The notes under the pieces: generated by a model | What the model saw: only the letters and a program-made list of their open reading frames with translations | Database searches by the model: none | What the model was told of the DNA's origin: nothing | NCBI GenBank assembly: GCA_938075305.1 | Contig: CALJGV010000014.1 | Location: 62,001 to 126,000 of the forward strand | Length of the DNA stretch: 64,000 bases | Direction: 5' to 3' | Source of the DNA: an uncultured bacterium | GTDB taxonomy: Bacteria; Planctomycetota; UBA1135; GCA-002686595 | Position numbers and translations under genes: made by a program | In this document: positions 11,501-18,975 of the stretch, piece by piece | Numbering within the stretch: the stretch's first letter is position 1 | Layout: every line of letters begins with the position of its first letter

Positions 11501-12213
11501 CGTTCGGCGGCGGCGGGCACGCGGTGGCGTCCCTCGACGGCCTGCTCTACCTGTTCGGTGGCTTCGACGCCGCCGCCGCGGGCAAGGTGCAGATCTACAA
11601 CCCGGTCCAGGACTCCTGGAGCCTTGGGAGCGCGATGCCCTGGGACGCCGGTGGCTGCGCCGCGGTGGTGCAGGATGGCCTCATCTACGTGGGCGGGGGA
11701 GTCGCTCCCGCGGGCGGAACCGTCGGGAACTTCGCGGTCTACGATCCCACCGTTGATAGCTGGACGGCCCTGGCCGCCCTCCCCACCGCGGTGCATGTCC
11801 CGGCCGCGGGTTCGGATGGAGAGCGGATCTTCGTGATGGGGGGCCGCACGGGCTCCCTCGGCCCCCAGGCGGGCATCGACGAGGTCCAGGCGTTTGACCC
11901 GGGGACGGGGACCTGGGAGACCAGCGCCGCGGGTGACCTGGAGCCGATGACTCTGCCTCGTTCGTCCACCGGGCCGGCGGTCTTCTGGGACGGCGAACTC
12001 TATGTCTTCGGTGGTGCTGACGCGTCGACGGCCTTCGCTGACGTCCAGGTGTATTCGCCTCAGAGCGACTCCTGGCGCCAGGATTGCCCCCTCGAGGACC
12101 CCCGGCACGGCGCCGCGGTGGTGTTCTTCGAGTCCCGGACCTTCCTCCTGGGTGGGGCCAGCAGCGCCATGGCTGGGGCCCTCAGGACGGGAGAAGTGTT
12201 CTCACCTCGCTGA
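5521..12213 (+). CDS. Giant secreted Calx-beta/malectin/TIG/propeller/Kelch protein
   Basis: A 2230-residue exported protein. The start at 5521 puts a signal peptide first (MAPYIRLSAATAALCSLALS, then PAAAVPT). Domains in order, approximate residues: six Calx-beta repeats (38-715), each ending in an acidic D-N/D-D turn such as IADNE or IVDDDD, typical of calcium binding; a choice-of-anchor-D/Hydin-like domain (720-835); a malectin-like domain (834-980); a second anchor-D-like domain (977-1100); a PKD-like stretch (1100-1200); a PA14-like region (1200-1330); an IPT/TIG domain (1341-1427); a glucose/sorbosone-dehydrogenase-like six-bladed propeller (1431-1840); a second TIG (1847-1934); and a Kelch propeller to the C-terminus (1940-2230). 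It has no transmembrane anchor, LPxTG or PEP-CTERM tail, so it is probably released or surface-bound through its domains. Role in adhesion or glycan binding is inferred; enzyme activity of the propeller is unproven. Confidence 0.85.
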   Translation: MAPYIRLSAATAALCSLALSPAAAVPTMPSEAVRALNPEVEFASASTGATEASGLVSVSVTLSTVASQDVTIPYTVGGSATTADATVTPGPLVIPAGQLSGSIDVTVVDDSDSEGTERVTLTLGAPTGGVLGATTTHEVVIADNEAPATLTFDLPASSASEGAGSVSIALTLSSARTEAVVLEYALGGSATPGGVDASISSANPLVIPGGAVTSTIEVTLVPDSLDEPDETLIVDAVTVANADPGATRSHALTIVDDDDPPSISFAASSAVAVEDDPLAVLGVELSTVSGFDVTVPITASGTATAGVDFSFAPSILTIPAGSSNGSVDVTLLDDLDVETPETAVFTLGTPTGATLGAIPSTSLLIIDDDGPDPTLTFATAASSVDESAGMQSLAVQLDGYAPDPVTVDVTLGGTAAAGVDVNLLTTSLSIPVGSLGGVVEVEVLEDTDPEASETAVVSLANPVGAVLGSPDAHTLTITDNDTVSTVSFLAPASTVSEAVGLVSVGVSLDVAASTDVTVPVVLSGSATAGGVDVEVLPQPLVIPAGALTGQFDITVVGDTLYEGDEDLILTFGAITGADPGAIVAHQLTLTDDDPMPVIQFPAFRTVVSEIAGGFNLRLELDVPSGLDVVAPFQVSGDAAGPGDISVPPGPAVIPAGSTSVDIPVTVVVDRIPEPGERVLFTLLDGGAPGIGAPDGATLGAGTSFLVMLADGDAVALAKAPPLTPSVSTLPFGQGRVGEASGAQTVFFTNLHTAPVVLRELVIRGVDANCYSATSQSTLPVALAPGQSVGVDVVFSPLEPGMAEAALLARQNGQGAPPLEIELSGRALGPTGADLLFTAGPNEFVEPGGQLWIPEYDFSGGSYALSSGAVAGTDLDALFHTVRVGTQFSYSLPVPNGVYELSILTFEPVKTAPGQRVFDVEAEGVLVLDDLDLYGEVGRFNAYSSPPATVVVTDGMLDLDFSASVAQALLSAVTLRSVPVLSSPTSALAFGIVDQGLESSLSFVIQNDGLHTGQLDSLTFGEPSLGSSADFRVEHAGISYVGEAGERTYAIQPPIELPPGATDVMVTFAPTEHEDHTFDLELESTGEGVTFVAAVAGTGGAEAGWGFLHPVPDSYPTYLVDYDGDGIETVQLLGDESHTHEPGRQLVTFTWRVNGSPVASTVATSYDFPLGDTTVELEIGDDNVTPNFAADDRTISVFSANAVPGALVQIYDGAVAGEVFLLDNVPAAPDFVQRQTGMTLVASGGTVGDSPYTEQAMVRWQSSFELTSARTLDFQATGGVDRRLLVDGSPVTGPLALGVGTHTVEARFAVSTLADMPVAVEVYEGGSVASDIEGLLNHDESLLAPVIHSMPSVGTDLGGNRIEISGFGFFPASQVVVHWGTQDLVLADFDEYASELIVLTSPPGSGAIQVTIETPNGVSQPFPFNYSPTGPIPIRFTLLNSLAAVVANATSAAWGPDGKLYVVSLEGTIHVITYDDNYAVVSNEFKTGISNLTNHDSLGVVFNPYDVYDPQDPSSIKLYVAHGEHFQNGGGAFTGASDFTGQVTVLSGPDFDNPVPLVTGLPLSNHDHGLNGMFVDDNGDILLCSGSNTNAGIKWPLSGDVPESPLSAALLKICTSRPNFNGVVQYEDSVTGALVADQVYGEQIDVVSGVDVEVFAPGLRNSLDLVLHSNGYLYATDNGPNNNYGPASLSMTTQGGYPHPTTGDALDLVEPGRYYGLPNRARGRYDERQAVYRSNSDPAIPHLHAAPLTPLNASSNGIDEYRATAFNSGMRGDLVAMKWNTGVWQISLNDSGRRVTTKVLHGSSSAPFTQNRGLDVVTGPGGAILAIDYNGNRVRVQVPDDAAAIGLTPYDIFPWRAPATGGQPFVIGGQNFGSNLAATSVLIGGTAATVTSVSDTRIVGLLPPSATGGPTSALDVEVQIGLDSRTITGGFRYMPSAPGQKLGLWRPAKTSPLAFSDAGGAEVDGDLFLFGSGANQTIAYNVFQDAYSTGRSVRPFGGGGHAVASLDGLLYLFGGFDAAAAGKVQIYNPVQDSWSLGSAMPWDAGGCAAVVQDGLIYVGGGVAPAGGTVGNFAVYDPTVDSWTALAALPTAVHVPAAGSDGERIFVMGGRTGSLGPQAGIDEVQAFDPGTGTWETSAAGDLEPMTLPRSSTGPAVFWDGELYVFGGADASTAFADVQVYSPQSDSWRQDCPLEDPRHGAAVVFFESRTFLLGGASSAMAGALRTGEVFSPR

Positions 12214-12229
12214 CCCCAATCCGTACTCT

Positions 12230-12267
12230 GCGGGCCGCGGCATCCCTGACGGGGAGCCGCGGCCCGC
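12230..12267 (+). terminator. Rho-independent terminator after the giant gene
   Basis: A perfect 12-bp stem (GCGGGCCGCGGC paired with GCCGCGGCCCGC) with a 14-base loop lies 16 bases after the stop codon and is followed by TCTCGTT. Confidence 0.75.
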
Positions 12268-12295
12268 TCTCGTTGGAGCGGAGGCGGGATGCCCG

Positions 12296-14239
12296 ATGGT
12301 GAGCCAGGAGCAAACAAGTCCGAAGGAGAGCACAGCGACGCCGCCCTGGTGGCGGGGTCCTGCGGTGTTCTGGTTCGCAGTCGCAGCGGCGCTGCGGCTG
12401 ATCTACGTGCTCGCCCTGCGTGAACATCCACGGTTCGAGGCCCCCACGATGGACGCGGGCTATCACCTCGCCTGGGCGAGGACCGTCGCGTCGGGGGAGA
12501 CGTTCCAGGAGGGGCCCTTCTTCAGGGCACCTCTGTACCCGTATTTCCTCTCGTTCTGGACGGCCTTGTCTCCCGATTCGACCCTGTTGGCCCGGCTCGC
12601 TCAGTCGGTGCTGGGTGCGACCGGTGCGGCGCTCACGGCCTCCCTGGCCCAGCGCGTGATGGGGCGGGCGTCGGCCTGGTGGGCGGGGGGCTTCGTGGCC
12701 CTCTCCCCGGTGATGGTGGCCTTCGATGCGGAGCTGTTGATTCCCGCGTTGCTGGTGCCGCTGCTTCTCCTCGCCTTGAACAGGTGCGTTGTCTGGGGGG
12801 GGGAGCGCGGCGGATGGCAGGCTCTCGGGACGGGGGCGCTGTTCGGGCTCGCAGCCATCGCGCGGCCGAACGTCCTGCTCTTCATGCCGGTGCTCTTCGC
12901 CTTGGCGTTGGTGCGAACCAGGAGGCCGGCAGCGGGGCTCATGCTCGCTCTCGGGACGTTGATCCCGATCGCGCCCGTGACGCTCACCAACCTGGTCTCC
13001 GGAGACGCCGCGCTCATCTCCACCCAGGCCGGCGTCAACTTCTGGATCGGGAACAACCCGGAGAGTGACGGCGTGACGGCGATCGTGCCAGGGACGCGGC
13101 AGGGGTGGTGGGACGGCTACCACGACGCGATCTCACTGGCCGAGGCGGAGAAGGGGCGCGAGCTCAGGCCGAGCGAGGTCTCGCGGTACTACGCCGGCAA
13201 GGCTCTGTCGTGGATGGCTGGGGACCCCGCGAAAGCAGCCTCGCTGCTCGCGTGGAAGGCACGGCTGCTCGTGGCCAACGTCGAGCTCGCGAACAACCAG
13301 GACATCGAGTTCACGGCGCGACGGACCCTCCCTCCGCTGCGCTACAGCCCGTCTCGATGGGATGTCCTCCTCGGGCTGGGCGTCGTCGGCCTCGTCCTGG
13401 CATGGCGCCGCAGGCGAGGGGGGGCTGGGATGCTCCTCGGCTTCGTCGCCGTCTACGGGGTGAGCATCGTGCTCTTCTTCGTGAACGCACGCTTCCGGGT
13501 GCCGCTGTCCCCCGTGCTCGCCGTGGGGGCGGGCTACGCGCTCAGCCAGCTCGCTGCGAGCCTCCGCTCCAGGGACCTCCGCGGCGTGGCGGCGGTGGGG
13601 TTTCCCGCGGTCATCCTCATGGCCTTGAGCAACCTGATCCCGGCGGCGGTGAACCAATCGGAAGCTGCGGGATTCGCGGACCTTGGGCGGGCGGAGCTGG
13701 CGAGGGGAGACGCGGGCGCTGCCCTGACCTGGCTGACCAAGGCGACCAGCCTCGAGCCGCGCAGCGTTCAGATCCGGATGGCCCTCTCCTCAGCCATCCT
13801 CGAGGCCACCGGAGACGGTGAGCGGGCGCTTCGATCCCTGAGGGAGGTGGAGGCGTTCGCCACGGCGAAGGACCGTGTAGAGCTAGAGGCCCGGATCTTC
13901 GCGCTGCGCCTCCGCGTGGGGGAGGCGCAGGCCGTGCTGGCCGACGTGGCCGTGGCGCGGCGGGCGCGGCCGACGGATGGCTCCCTCCGCTTCGTCTACG
14001 CCATGGCTCAATCCGCGTGCGGCCAGGCGCCGGGCGCCATCGCGACCCTCGGGGAGCTCCTCGAGGCAGAGCCGACCAACATCGCGGCGGCGCTCTTTCG
14101 AGGTCAGCTGCAGGAGACGCTCGGGCTCACTGAAGAGGCCAGGGAGACCTACGAGGGGGCGGCTTCAAGGGGCCAGCTGTCGACGCCATCGGAGGCCGCC
14201 GCCATCGCCGCTGGCCTGGCGCGCTGCGCTCCCGAGTAA
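12296..14239 (+). CDS. GT39-like membrane glycosyltransferase with C-terminal TPRs
   Basis: A 647-residue integral membrane protein. Seen: a short cytoplasmic N-terminus, then many hydrophobic spans between about 20 and 455. The first loop carries APTMDAGYHLAWAR and RAPLYPYFLSF, typical of the PMT_2/ArnT-like GT-C fold in which an Asp just after TM1 is catalytic. After the last span a soluble tail (about 460-645) has TPR-like helical repeats (AALTWLTKATSLEPRS and similar). Family members move sugars from polyprenyl-phosphate donors to lipids or proteins on the outer face of the inner membrane; the acceptor cannot be read from the sequence. The start ATG at 12296 has GGAG upstream. A G9 run at 12795-12803 lies inside the frame. 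It converges with the antiporter gene, with one base between the stops. Confidence 0.75.
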   Translation: MVSQEQTSPKESTATPPWWRGPAVFWFAVAAALRLIYVLALREHPRFEAPTMDAGYHLAWARTVASGETFQEGPFFRAPLYPYFLSFWTALSPDSTLLARLAQSVLGATGAALTASLAQRVMGRASAWWAGGFVALSPVMVAFDAELLIPALLVPLLLLALNRCVVWGGERGGWQALGTGALFGLAAIARPNVLLFMPVLFALALVRTRRPAAGLMLALGTLIPIAPVTLTNLVSGDAALISTQAGVNFWIGNNPESDGVTAIVPGTRQGWWDGYHDAISLAEAEKGRELRPSEVSRYYAGKALSWMAGDPAKAASLLAWKARLLVANVELANNQDIEFTARRTLPPLRYSPSRWDVLLGLGVVGLVLAWRRRRGGAGMLLGFVAVYGVSIVLFFVNARFRVPLSPVLAVGAGYALSQLAASLRSRDLRGVAAVGFPAVILMALSNLIPAAVNQSEAAGFADLGRAELARGDAGAALTWLTKATSLEPRSVQIRMALSSAILEATGDGERALRSLREVEAFATAKDRVELEARIFALRLRVGEAQAVLADVAVARRARPTDGSLRFVYAMAQSACGQAPGAIATLGELLEAEPTNIAAALFRGQLQETLGLTEEARETYEGAASRGQLSTPSEAAAIAAGLARCAPE

Positions 14240-14240
14240 G

Positions 14241-16169
14241 TCAGTTGCTGTCAGGCTCACGCACGAGCGCGAGGTAGACGGTTCCGGCGTCGGCCTCGGG
14301 GGTGTGATCGCTCGAGTAGAGGTCGAGGCGACCGTCCTCGAGGACCCCGATCGGCGTCGAGTCCTCGCCGTGCTCCGCGGCGAAGTCCTCGAGGGTGAAC
14401 TCCTCGGTGAGGTTGGTGGCCTTGATGGTGGCTCCGCGCTGCACCTGGACATCGAGGCTGGTCAGGGGGTGATCATCCCCCAGCAGGACGCGGCCCCTGA
14501 GGTCCTTGCGGATCTCATCGCCGCCGCCCTCGCTGGTGGCCGCCTGGTACACGGAGGCGCGGCCGTAGAGGGAGGCGAAGTGCGCGGCCGCGAGCGCATT
14601 GACCTCGTCGTTGGCCGTGAGCCCGATGAAGCGTCCGGTCCCGCCCAGCTGCAGGCCCTCGAGGAAGCGGCTCGAGAGGATCGAGCCCCGGCGCGCCCGC
14701 GCCCCGTCCATGCTCGCGGTCCGCACCGCGGCGCGATTGGAGTCCACGAGGATCACGTCGATGCCCTGGCCGCGGAGTGCCCGCTCCAGCTCGCGTGCGA
14801 AGGGGCCCGCCCCGGCGATCAGGGTGCCCTGCGCGTCGGGATCCGAGATTCCCAGGCGCCGGGCAATCGGGCCCGCGGAGAGGCCATAGATCGCGACCGT
14901 GCCGATGATGACGATGAAGGCCAGCGGCGCCATGAGCTCGGACCCGGGGACGTTGACCTCCTGGAGGCGGATGGCGAACAAGGAGGAGACGGCCGCCGCC
15001 ACGATGCCGCGGGGTGCGAGCATGGCGAGGAAGGCGCGGTCGCCGTGGGGCAGACGGGTGCCGAGGGTGGAGGCCAGCACGCAGGCAGGGCGGACCACCA
15101 GGATGAGCGCGGCGACGAAGGCCACCCCTCGCCAACCAGTGGAGAGCATGGCGTCCACTTCCACCGTGGCCGCAAGGACGATGAAGAGCGTGGAGATGAG
15201 GAGCACCCGGAGGTTCTCCTTGAACTCCACGATGTGGTGGACGGAGAGGTCCCTGCGGTTGGCGAGGAGGAACCCCATGAGGGTCACGGCGAGGAGCCCC
15301 GACTCGTGGGCCAGGGAGTCGGCGCCGGCGAAGGCGAGGAGCACAAAGCCCAGGGAGAGCGGGCTCTCCAGCTCATCGGGCACCAGGTGCCTGCGGAGCG
15401 CGAACCCGAGGAGCCAGGCGCCCGCGACGCCGATGACGGTGCCCACCAGGGCGGTCTTCCCGAGGTCCAGCGCGGCGGTGCTGAGGGTGTGGCGGGCCCC
15501 CTCGGCCCCGGCGCCCTCCACGACGGCGTGCAGGACCAGGACCGCCAGCGTGGCACCGACCACGTCGACGACGATCCCCTCCCACTTGGCGATCGCCTCG
15601 GAGGGGCCTCGGGGTCGGATCTGACGCAGGAGCGGCCCGATCACCGTGGGCCCGGTGACGGTGAGGATGGCGCCGAGCACCAGCGCGGTCTCCATGGGGA
15701 GGCCGGCGATGAAGTGGGCCGCGGCGGTGGCGAGGCCCCAGGTCACGAGGACGCCGACGGTGAGGAGCCGCGTGATGACGGCCGCGTTCTCACCCAGCTC
15801 CCTGAGCTTCAGGGTCAGCCCGCCTTCGAAGAGGATGACCGCCACGGCCAGGGAGATCATCGGGTCCAAGGCGGTGCCGAAGAGCTCTCGGGGCCGGATC
15901 ACGTCGAGGCCGGGGCCCAGCGCCAGGCCCACGACGAGGAGGAGCAGGATCGACGGCAGCCGCAGGCGCCAGGCGGTCCACTGGGCTGCGACTCCGGCGA
16001 AGCCGATCAGGGCGAGGGCGATGAGGGGGGAGAGCGGCGAGGTCGGCACGTGTTGAGCGGTCGGGAGAGGGGTCGTCAGCGGGGGCCGCGGGCTCGTAAG
16101 AACGCGGTGACGTGGGCATTTGGGCGAGTGCCATCCTGCCGGCGGAGTGTAGTTTCCCCCCGCGACCAT
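14241..16169 (-). CDS. Cation/proton antiporter with RCK domains
   Basis: An inner-membrane antiporter of the CPA1 type fused to regulatory RCK (TrkA) domains. Seen: about 12 hydrophobic spans from SPLIALALIGFAGVAAQ to IVIIGTVAIYGLSAG, including LFEGGLTLKLRELGE and the intramembrane acidic site around FAGADSLAHESGLLAV. Then a nucleotide-binding TrkA-N domain (GTLIAGAGPFARELERAL, an acidic residue in VILVDSNR) and a TrkA-C-like tail ending in LVREPDSN. It probably exchanges Na+ or K+ for H+ under nucleotide or redox control. The start is uncertain: the ATG at 16169 has GGAGGA 13 bases upstream but adds about 40 Pro-rich residues; a GTG at 16049 begins just before the first span. Its upstream region overlaps that of the divergent yceI-like gene. 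Confidence 0.85.
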   Translation of the reverse strand: MVAGGNYTPPAGWHSPKCPRHRVLTSPRPPLTTPLPTAQHVPTSPLSPLIALALIGFAGVAAQWTAWRLRLPSILLLLVVGLALGPGLDVIRPRELFGTALDPMISLAVAVILFEGGLTLKLRELGENAAVITRLLTVGVLVTWGLATAAAHFIAGLPMETALVLGAILTVTGPTVIGPLLRQIRPRGPSEAIAKWEGIVVDVVGATLAVLVLHAVVEGAGAEGARHTLSTAALDLGKTALVGTVIGVAGAWLLGFALRRHLVPDELESPLSLGFVLLAFAGADSLAHESGLLAVTLMGFLLANRRDLSVHHIVEFKENLRVLLISTLFIVLAATVEVDAMLSTGWRGVAFVAALILVVRPACVLASTLGTRLPHGDRAFLAMLAPRGIVAAAVSSLFAIRLQEVNVPGSELMAPLAFIVIIGTVAIYGLSAGPIARRLGISDPDAQGTLIAGAGPFARELERALRGQGIDVILVDSNRAAVRTASMDGARARRGSILSSRFLEGLQLGGTGRFIGLTANDEVNALAAAHFASLYGRASVYQAATSEGGGDEIRKDLRGRVLLGDDHPLTSLDVQVQRGATIKATNLTEEFTLEDFAAEHGEDSTPIGVLEDGRLDLYSSDHTPEADAGTVYLALVREPDSN

Positions 16170-16197
16170 TTGTTCCCGCGGTTCCTCCGCATCGACC

Positions 16198-16203
16198 TAT
16201 TCC
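16198..16203 (+). promoter_or_regulatory. Possible -10 box of the YceI gene
   Basis: TATTCC lies 7 bases before the ATG at 16211. There is no Shine-Dalgarno and no clear -35. If this is the -10, transcription would begin at or next to the start codon (leaderless mRNA), as seen at several other genes in this window. Confidence 0.3.
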
Positions 16204-16210
16204 ACCTCCG

Positions 16211-16828
16211 ATGAAGCAGCTCTCGCGTCCTCTCCTGGCCCTCTCCCTCGCATCGCTCATCACCATGGCGGTCGTCACCGGGCCCAGCGTCGCGGTCCCT
16301 GGACCGGCGCCGGCGCCCGTGGCCGCAACTGCCTACAAGGTCGACATGGGGCACAGCACCCTGATGTTCCGCTGCAAGCATCTCGGCGTGTCGTACCAGT
16401 GGGGGCGTTTCGACGCCTTCACCGGGGCCTTCACCCTCGGGGAGAAGGACAGCGACTCGATCGTCGAGATGACCATCGATGCGTCGAGCGTCAACTCGAA
16501 CTCGAAGGGCCGCGACGACCACCTGCGGGGCCCGGACTTCTTCAACGTGAAGGAGTTCCCCGAGATCACCTTCAAGAGCAAGGAGGTCAAGGGGGACGGA
16601 GACAAGTACGCCATCAAGGGCGACCTGACGTTCCACGGGGTAACCCGTGAGGTGGCGATGGAGGTCGTGAAGGTCGGTGAGGCGGACACCCGCATGGGCC
16701 GTCGCGCGGGCTTCGAGGGCCGCTTCAAGATCGACCGCACCAAGTTCGGCGTCGAGACCTACAGCGACAGCCTCGGGACCGAGGTGACCATGACCTTCGC
16801 CATCGAGGGCATCGCCAAGGACTCTTGA
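16211..16828 (+). CDS. YceI family secreted lipid-binding protein
   Basis: A 205-residue exported protein. Start MKQLSRPLLALSLASL gives a signal peptide, with mature protein from about residue 40. The rest is one YceI domain (about 38-204): YKVDMGHSTLMFRCKHLGVS at the front, the middle motif RDDHLRGPDFFNVKEFP with the conserved FFxxxxFP, and the final IDRTKFGVETYSDSLG. YceI proteins form a lipocalin-like barrel that binds isoprenoid lipids in the periplasm; the ligand here is unknown. The length (about 165 mature residues) is normal. The downstream gene starts inside its stop codon (TTGA), so the two are translationally coupled. Confidence 0.92.
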   Translation: MKQLSRPLLALSLASLITMAVVTGPSVAVPGPAPAPVAATAYKVDMGHSTLMFRCKHLGVSYQWGRFDAFTGAFTLGEKDSDSIVEMTIDASSVNSNSKGRDDHLRGPDFFNVKEFPEITFKSKEVKGDGDKYAIKGDLTFHGVTREVAMEVVKVGEADTRMGRRAGFEGRFKIDRTKFGVETYSDSLGTEVTMTFAIEGIAKDS

Positions 16829-17670
16829 TCGACCCCACGCCCGTCCTCGTCGCCTCAGGCCTGATCCTGGCGCTGCTCGCCGCTGCCCTCGGGCTGCGGG
16901 GGGACGGGCAGCGGGCCTGGGTCTCCCTGTCCCTCGCCGCTCTGGCGCCGATGGCGGCGTGCCTCACCACACTGGTCGTGTTCGGACGGGGGCTCTCGTT
17001 CCCGCCGAAGGACTTCCTCGACAGCGTGCTGGTCGTTGGGGCCGCTGCCGTTCCGCTCGGCGTCCTCTTGGGCCTCGGCGGTATCCGGGCTCTGCTGGGC
17101 GCGCTCGGGGCAGGCGGCCTCGGCGTCTGGCTGTACCTTGGCCGGACCGAAAGCCTCCACGAGCGCTACTGGGGCGGCGCGGTGACCGAGCACGTCGCCG
17201 TTCTGCTCGGAGCCACGGTGCTGGCGGTGGCGGTCCGCTGGGCGGGGGCGGCGCGCTCGCGGGTGACGGAGAGCTCCCTGGGATTCGCCCTGGCGGCGGT
17301 CCTCGCGGCCCCGGCGCTGGGCTGGTCGGGGACGCTGGTGTCCGCGCTCCTGGCCGCCTCGATCAGCGCGAGCTCGGGCCTGCCCGGGCTCTTGCTCCTG
17401 CTGCGTCCGAGCCTCCGCGAGGGCTACTCGCCCCTGTACAGGGCGGCGGCGCTGCCGCAGGTGCTGCTCCTGGCCGGAGTCCTGGCCAACGGAGCGCTCT
17501 ATGCGGAGACGCCCCCCTGGGCCGCGCTGACGCTGCTGCTCGCGCCCCTCATCTGCGTGTTGCCCGGCGCGAGCCTCCGGTCCGCCGTGCTGAGGCTTGT
17601 GGTCGTGACCCTCGCGTGCAGCGCAGCGGCGTGGTGGTCCCGAGGCGCGCCGAATCCCTACGGATACTGA
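16825..17670 (+). CDS. Unknown multi-span membrane protein coupled to YceI
   Basis: A 281-residue protein that I do not recognise. It is almost entirely hydrophobic with about eight spans (for example VLVASGLILALLAAALGL, VSLSLAALAPMAACLTTLVV, TEHVAVLLGATVLAVAVRWA, VLLLAGVLANGALYA, VLRLVVVTLACSAAAWW). There is no signal-peptide cleavage site, and polar residues are confined to short loops such as GRTESLHERYWGG. It starts with TTG overlapping the YceI stop (TTGA), which implies coupled translation and perhaps a shared job in the envelope. It ends 64 bases before a convergent gene. Confidence 0.7.
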   Translation: MIDPTPVLVASGLILALLAAALGLRGDGQRAWVSLSLAALAPMAACLTTLVVFGRGLSFPPKDFLDSVLVVGAAAVPLGVLLGLGGIRALLGALGAGGLGVWLYLGRTESLHERYWGGAVTEHVAVLLGATVLAVAVRWAGAARSRVTESSLGFALAAVLAAPALGWSGTLVSALLAASISASSGLPGLLLLLRPSLREGYSPLYRAAALPQVLLLAGVLANGALYAETPPWAALTLLLAPLICVLPGASLRSAVLRLVVVTLACSAAAWWSRGAPNPYGY

Positions 17671-17706
17671 CGCGCCGACGTCCCCGCTCGAAGGGGCGCC
17701 GGCGCG
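17671..17706. terminator. Bidirectional hairpin between convergent genes
   Basis: CGCGCCG at 17671 pairs with CGGCGCG at 17700-17706, with an inner CCCC/GGGG stem. It lies directly after the stop of the membrane-protein gene and 28 bases beyond the stop of the SPFH gene on the other strand. Confidence 0.6.
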
Positions 17707-17734
17707 ATCTTCGGCCTCTCGGTCACTGCGGTGT

Positions 17735-18847
17735 TCAGCCGCCTTGTCGGGTCCCACAGGACCCACAGAAGCGCGCGTCCGGGGCGACGGCCTCTCCGCA
17801 GGAGGTGCAGTGCCTGGAGTCCGGCGTGACTTTCTGCAGGCCCTCGCCGCAGGCGCTGCAGAACTTGCCCGCAGGCACGCTGCTGTTGCAACCGCCGCAG
17901 ATCACGCCTGCGGTCGCCGGAGCCAACGTCTCGCCGCCCTGGTTGTCTCGGACCATCATCTGCGCGAGGCCAAAGCCGATGCCCATGCCGGCCCCACCGA
18001 GCATGCCGCTGTTGCCCTCACCGCCGCCAGCTTCGCCGCCGCCCAAGGCCATGCCCTCGCCCGCGCCCATCATCGCCTTGCCGGCGGCGAAGCGCTGATA
18101 GGCATCGACGCCCCCTACGGTCCGCAGGTACGCCGCGTCGCGGTAGAGGGTCTTGAGGTTGTCCGCGTCCTCCTCGTCGATGCCGATGACGAAGTTGCCA
18201 AGGCGCACGATGTCGAGCCCGTAGTCCGTGACGTGGTGGTCCACCTTCCGGAGGACGTCCGCTTCGATCTCCTCCGTGTAGGCGCCTGACGTCACGTCCA
18301 GGATGGGCCAGTTCTGCTTCACGATGAGCTCGGCGATGTTGTCCCTCAGGACCTTGAGGAGCTGCTCCTTGGTCCAGGACTTGACCGTCGCGGAGCCCGC
18401 GCGGCCCATGCCAACGAGCCCGACAATGAGCTGCTCCGCGTCCGTGACCCGAAAGCTGAACTCGCCGTGCACCATGGTCTCCACGGGGACGCCTGACTTG
18501 GGGTCCTCCACGTGGCCGATCCGGCCACCGAACTTGACCCCTGTGTGCTCCCGGGTGTTGACGAAGAACACCTCGGCGATGAACACGTTCCCGCCGGTGA
18601 AGGAATCCACCAGGTTGGAGAGGAAGGGGAGGTTGGAGGAATCCAGGGTGTAGCGGCCGGGCTGCATGACCTCGACCACCTTCCCGTCGCGGAAGAAGAC
18701 CGCCACCTCATCCGACTCCACGGTGAGCTGGGACTTCATGGGGATCGTGGTGTCCGGGTGTTTCCAGACGACCTGGGCCTTCGTCCCATCGGGACGAGCG
18801 ACCATCATCTCGCCCACGCCGCGCTTGAACCAGTCGATCATTCCCAT
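17735..18847 (-). CDS. SPFH-domain protein with C-terminal zinc ribbons (YdjI-like)
   Basis: A 370-residue protein of the SPFH/'virion core protein' group (B. subtilis YdjI). Start MGMIDWFKRGVGEMM at 18847 has GAGAGG 9 bases upstream; the open frame runs further, but that part is not typical. Seen: an SPFH domain (about 25-255, with EVMQPGRYTLDSSNLPFLSN and FFVNTREHTGVKFGG), a short helix, a Gly-rich linker (about 285-315), then two zinc ribbons with four CxxC pairs (CGGC, CSAC, CTSC, CGSC). No transmembrane span, so it must be recruited to the membrane. In B. subtilis the YdjG/YdjH proteins perform that recruitment, linking it to PspA. The divergent neighbour is a YdjG-like zinc-ribbon protein, which supports the same arrangement here. 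Function in envelope stress is inferred. Confidence 0.85.
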   Translation of the reverse strand: MGMIDWFKRGVGEMMVARPDGTKAQVVWKHPDTTIPMKSQLTVESDEVAVFFRDGKVVEVMQPGRYTLDSSNLPFLSNLVDSFTGGNVFIAEVFFVNTREHTGVKFGGRIGHVEDPKSGVPVETMVHGEFSFRVTDAEQLIVGLVGMGRAGSATVKSWTKEQLLKVLRDNIAELIVKQNWPILDVTSGAYTEEIEADVLRKVDHHVTDYGLDIVRLGNFVIGIDEEDADNLKTLYRDAAYLRTVGGVDAYQRFAAGKAMMGAGEGMALGGGEAGGGEGNSGMLGGAGMGIGFGLAQMMVRDNQGGETLAPATAGVICGGCNSSVPAGKFCSACGEGLQKVTPDSRHCTSCGEAVAPDARFCGSCGTRQGG

Positions 18848-18975
18848 TGGATTACACCTCTCTCTCGTGCTGAAGGGCGGAGCCAGCCGCTCTGGCGAGC
18901 CATGGCGACTGAATAGAACTCTTGCGGAAGGGTACGTCGAGCCGGCAAGTTCATTCACCACGTCTCCCTGATTCC

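Noticed and set aside
13977..16214. 745-codon plus-strand frame across the antiporter gene
   Set aside because: It overlaps the antiporter completely in antisense and reads as Gly/Asp/His-rich low-complexity sequence.
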